NCBI GenBank assembly: GCA_047628385.1 | Contig: JBLHVH010000119.1 | Span: 1 to 10,201 of the forward strand | DNA: 10,201 nt | Direction: 5' to 3' | Origin: PZPK01 sp047628385 | GTDB lineage: Bacteria; Pseudomonadota; Gammaproteobacteria; Pseudomonadales; Oleiphilaceae | In this document: positions 8,201 through 10,201 of the stretch, piece after piece | Layout: each line of letters begins with the position of its first letter | Numbering within the stretch: position 1 is the first letter of the stretch | Translations under genes and position numbers: made by a program | Notes under the pieces: generated by a model | Database searches by the model: none | What the model was told of the DNA's origin: nothing | What the model saw: only the letters and a program-made list of their open reading frames with translations

Positions 8201-10150
8201 AGAGAGATTGGTATTAATACAAAAACGACACCTTTCACGACCATAGGTATTGGTGATATGGCGGGTGATGTTTTTGGAAATGGGATGCTTCTTTCACCTC
8301 ATACAAAATTAGTTGCAGCGTTTAACCATATGCATATTTTCTTTGATCCTGATCCTGATCCTGAAAAAAGCTTTGTTGAACGCCAGCGTATCTTTAATTT
8401 ACCTAGATCAAGTTGGGAAGATTACAGCAAAAAGCTTATAAGCAAAGGGGGCGGTATATATTCACGTAACGCTAAATCAATACCATTAAATATTCAATTC
8501 CAAAAGTTTTTAGGTACTTCATTAAAGGCAATGGCTCCAAATGAATTAATCAATTCAATATTAAAAGCGCAAGCTGATTTGTTGTGGATTGGAGGGATTG
8601 GTACTTATGTAATGGGGAGTGCTGAAACTCCTGCAGATGTAGGTGATAAAGCAAACGACGGATTACGTATTACGGGTAGCGAGTTAAATGTAAAAGTAGT
8701 CGGTGAGGGTGGGAACCTCGGTATGACTCAGTTGTCGCGTATTGAGTACAGCCAGCATGGCGGCAAACTGAATACTGATTTTATTGATAATGCTGCGGGG
8801 GTTGATTGTTCAGATCACGAAGTCAATATAAAGATTTTATTGAATGAAATATTAGTAAACGGCGATTTAACTGAAAAACAAAGAAATAACCTTCTCGTCA
8901 GTATGACTGATGACGTTGCTGATTTAGTGTTGAAAAATAACTACCGACAAACTCAAGCTATCAGCATTGCAACGAGTGAAGCGAAACCTCGAACTGAAGA
9001 ATACCGAAGGCTTATAAATTCAATGGAATCGGCCGGTAAGTTGAATAGGAATCTAGAGTTTTTACCCGCTGACGACATTATTACAGAGCGTAAAGTGAAA
9101 GGTGAAGGGTTTACACGTCCAGAGCTTTCAGTTTTAATTTCGTACGTTAAAGGCGATTTAAAAGAAGAGCTTATTAACTCAGACTTGCCCGATAATGAAA
9201 GCTTAATTACAGAAGTTGAAGACGCATTTCCTTCAAAATTAGTTAAGAAATATAAAAAAGAAGTCCATCAACATCGCCTTAATAGAGAAATAATATCCAC
9301 TCAAATTGCCAATGATTTGGTAAATCATATGGGTATAACGTTTGTAGAGCGCTTAAAACAATCAACCGGGGCATCTACATCGGCAATTGCTCTATCTTAT
9401 ATTATTGCACGTGATGTCTTTCGATTAGATCATTGGTGGGAAGTGATTGAATCGCTAGACTATAAAGCTTCTAGTGATTTACAAATGAGTATGATGTCAG
9501 AATTAATGAGTTTAATGAGACGGGCCTGCCGTTGGTTAATCAGAAATAGGCGGAGCGAGTTAAATGTAGCTGGCAATATGGAAATTTTTGAAAAAGGAAT
9601 TGCTAAAATTTCTAAAGCATTGCCTAATTATTTAAATGGAAGTACCAAAGAGGTCTGGCAGAAAAAATACGATTCACTGGTGAGTGAAGGCGTACCTAAA
9701 GAATTAGCTGCAATGGTTGCAGGCTCTCGACATTTATATGCGGCATTAGGGATTATTGAGGCACATGAATCAAGTGAAAGTACGCTCGATAATGTAGCAA
9801 ATGTTTATTATGTACTCGGTAATCGTCTTGATCTAACCTGGTTTGGCCAACAAATTAACTCGTTGGTACCATTAACACATTGGCAAGCGCTAGCACGCGA
9901 GGCGTTCCGTGAAGATTTAGACTGGCAACAACGTTCGTTAACCGTCGGTTTACTTAAGCTTAAAGATGCCCCGAAAGATATTGAGGAAAGAATCGATATT
10001 TGGATGGAACAACATAAAGATCTGATTACAAGATGGACGCAAACGCTATTAGAATTCAAAGCAACAGAAGATGCTGAATTTTCGATGTATTCAGTTGCGC
10101 TGAGGGAGTTATTAGACCTCGCTCAAAGCACGGTACATGCCGTCTCGTAA
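5291..10150 (+). CDS. gdhB: NAD-specific glutamate dehydrogenase, large (about 180 kDa) class
   Basis: Complete 1619-residue enzyme that oxidises L-glutamate to 2-oxoglutarate and ammonia with NAD+, feeding amino-acid carbon into the TCA cycle; cytosolic. The length fits the 180-kDa bacterial class. The N-terminal half holds ACT-like regulatory domains (one includes VLQKSMPFIVDSVRMEL near 98-114; DDRFTFLGY is at 230-238; RLFMRKDTFGRFVNCLVYVPRD lies near 410). The catalytic core includes RGGLRWSDR (817-825) and VKAQQVKNAVIVPVGAKGGF (837-856), with K843 the likely substrate lysine and K853 the likely catalytic lysine. AADKGTATFSD holds the probable catalytic D917. The NAD-binding Rossmann loop is IGIGDMAGDVFGNG (985-998), followed by LLWIGGIGTY (1097-1106), VVGEGGNLG (1136-1144) and GVDCSDHEVNIK (to 1181). 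A long helical C-terminal region follows. It stands alone, divergent from the moxR operon. In characterised relatives, amino acids act allosterically through the N-terminal region; that is family knowledge, not shown here. No key residue is missing. Confidence 0.97.
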   Translation: MNLVDTQDRKKFDAQIHKAINDALPKKDAKSVIHFSEQLFTSLFLDEFKGRRVTDILGLIISAWKFVSNFDAKHAKVEVFNPNLEVSGWQSSHTVLMVLQKSMPFIVDSVRMELSAREIKTHSIQYSTIRCERNNKGAVSGFIDKKNCLESDEETLVFIEVDKHSDKTALTSLLKSIDSIMDDVSIIVKDYGAMLAHTRENSEVLSSINSEIISDVNLKEGSDFLNWIIDDRFTFLGYVECKLSGSSKDPRFEPIAGTELGILRKHHEQLSEITSGCLTDITKQHRLANQLFTFAKSSMRSSVHRPSYLDYMSVKKFDAKGNIIGKHCFLGLYTAQAYHENPNTIPLLRQKTKNVLERSGLNPRDYRGKELEELLAVYPREELFQIDTDELYSVVMGTLFIQERRQTRLFMRKDTFGRFVNCLVYVPRDIFNTNLRMKIQDILVSELNGLDVDYNTYISESVLARTQITVKIDPVDGRTFDIEKIEQKIIEVAQSWEDDLEISLFETYGEEHANNYINKYRTAFSSSYREEFSPRRATIDIEHIENVTNKNQQLSMSFYRSLDENDQVVHFKLFHADQPVPLSDVMPIFENMGFRVIGELPFETVDRDGHTVWLHDFMLTTKTLQSIDIEKIRTPFEDLFTKVWLGEAENDSFNRMVIASYMNWREIAVLRSYSRYMRQIRISNSQEFISNTIVSNVEISQILIQLFESRFNPILNKQTKIESDQQEFQEKEFMEALDKVPNLTEDKILRLYLDLIKATVRTNYYQKDNIGEDRSYISFKLQPRMIPNVPLPVPMFEIFVYSPRIEGVHLRGGKVARGGLRWSDRYEDYRTEVLGLVKAQQVKNAVIVPVGAKGGFVAKKLPDTGREDYIKEGIACYQTFIRGLLNVTDNLVDGKVVKPHSVVCHDDDDYYLVVAADKGTATFSDIANEISLEKGHWLGDAFASGGSVGYDHKKMGITAKGAWVSVERHFREIGINTKTTPFTTIGIGDMAGDVFGNGMLLSPHTKLVAAFNHMHIFFDPDPDPEKSFVERQRIFNLPRSSWEDYSKKLISKGGGIYSRNAKSIPLNIQFQKFLGTSLKAMAPNELINSILKAQADLLWIGGIGTYVMGSAETPADVGDKANDGLRITGSELNVKVVGEGGNLGMTQLSRIEYSQHGGKLNTDFIDNAAGVDCSDHEVNIKILLNEILVNGDLTEKQRNNLLVSMTDDVADLVLKNNYRQTQAISIATSEAKPRTEEYRRLINSMESAGKLNRNLEFLPADDIITERKVKGEGFTRPELSVLISYVKGDLKEELINSDLPDNESLITEVEDAFPSKLVKKYKKEVHQHRLNREIISTQIANDLVNHMGITFVERLKQSTGASTSAIALSYIIARDVFRLDHWWEVIESLDYKASSDLQMSMMSELMSLMRRACRWLIRNRRSELNVAGNMEIFEKGIAKISKALPNYLNGSTKEVWQKKYDSLVSEGVPKELAAMVAGSRHLYAALGIIEAHESSESTLDNVANVYYVLGNRLDLTWFGQQINSLVPLTHWQALAREAFREDLDWQQRSLTVGLLKLKDAPKDIEERIDIWMEQHKDLITRWTQTLLEFKATEDAEFSMYSVALRELLDLAQSTVHAVS

Positions 10151-10158
10151 ATAAACAA

Positions 10159-10194
10159 AAGCACCTGACTTATTAAATGATGATTCAGGTGCTT
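10159..10194. terminator. Hairpin terminator, probably bidirectional
   Basis: AAGCACCTGA (10159-10168) and TCAGGTGCTT (10185-10194) form a perfect 10-bp stem with a 16-nt loop, starting 8 bp after the dehydrogenase stop. On the plus strand it is followed only by a broken T run (CTTCTTTCAT). On the minus strand the flank reads TTGTTTATTT, which with the stem's TT gives a better T tract. This suggests it also, or mainly, ends a convergent gene lying to the right of the window. Confidence 0.75.
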
Positions 10195-10201
10195 CTTTCA
10201 T

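Noticed and set aside
8345..8362. Three tandem GATCCT units inside the dehydrogenase gene
   Set aside because: They encode DPDPDP within a segment where the family normally has an Asp/Pro-rich motif (HIFFDPDPDPEKS). Three units are too few to suggest phase variation.

Overview
The window looks like chromosomal DNA of an AT-rich marine-type gammaproteobacterium, of the Alteromonadales/Shewanella/Colwellia/Pseudoalteromonas sort. That placement is inference from protein flavour, codon use and gene content; no taxonomic marker is present. It is almost entirely coding, with no RNA genes, mobile elements or CRISPR. I see no frameshifts; the only incomplete gene is cut by the left edge.

Left half (1 to 5094, minus strand): a tight five-gene operon read right to left. 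The order is a MoxR-family AAA+ ATPase, a DUF58 protein with a von Willebrand factor A (VWA)-like site, a small one-pass membrane protein of the DUF4381 type, BatA (membrane-anchored VWA) and BatB (membrane-anchored VWA fused to TPR repeats). BatB runs off the left edge, so its C-terminus and any following batD-type gene lie outside. Three of the four junctions are stop/start overlaps of 1 to 4 nt, and the fourth is a 25-nt gap or an 8-nt overlap depending on the DUF58 start. This points to one transcript and coupled translation. The usual model is that the MoxR ATPase works as a chaperone-like remodeller with VWA proteins that bind partners through a metal site (MIDAS). DUF4381, BatA and BatB would place the complex in the inner membrane with domains facing the periplasm. 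'Aerotolerance' is the historical name from Bacteroides; the biochemical role in gammaproteobacteria is not settled.

Middle (5095 to 5290): a 196-bp AT-rich divergent intergenic region that must hold the promoters for both sides. It contains a 9-bp perfect inverted repeat whose arm centres are 43 bp apart, with shorter inverted repeats nested inside.

Right half (5291 to 10150, plus strand): one very large gene for the roughly 180-kDa class of NAD-dependent glutamate dehydrogenase, complete at 1619 residues with all expected catalytic and Rossmann motifs. It is followed within 10 bp by a hairpin that looks like a terminator, apparently better suited to the opposite strand or to both.

I found no convincing undescribed system. 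The most interesting items are the combination of three intact-MIDAS VWA proteins with one MoxR ATPase, the BatB/TPR fusion with its Gln/Asp/Glu-rich tail, and the inverted repeats in the shared promoter region.
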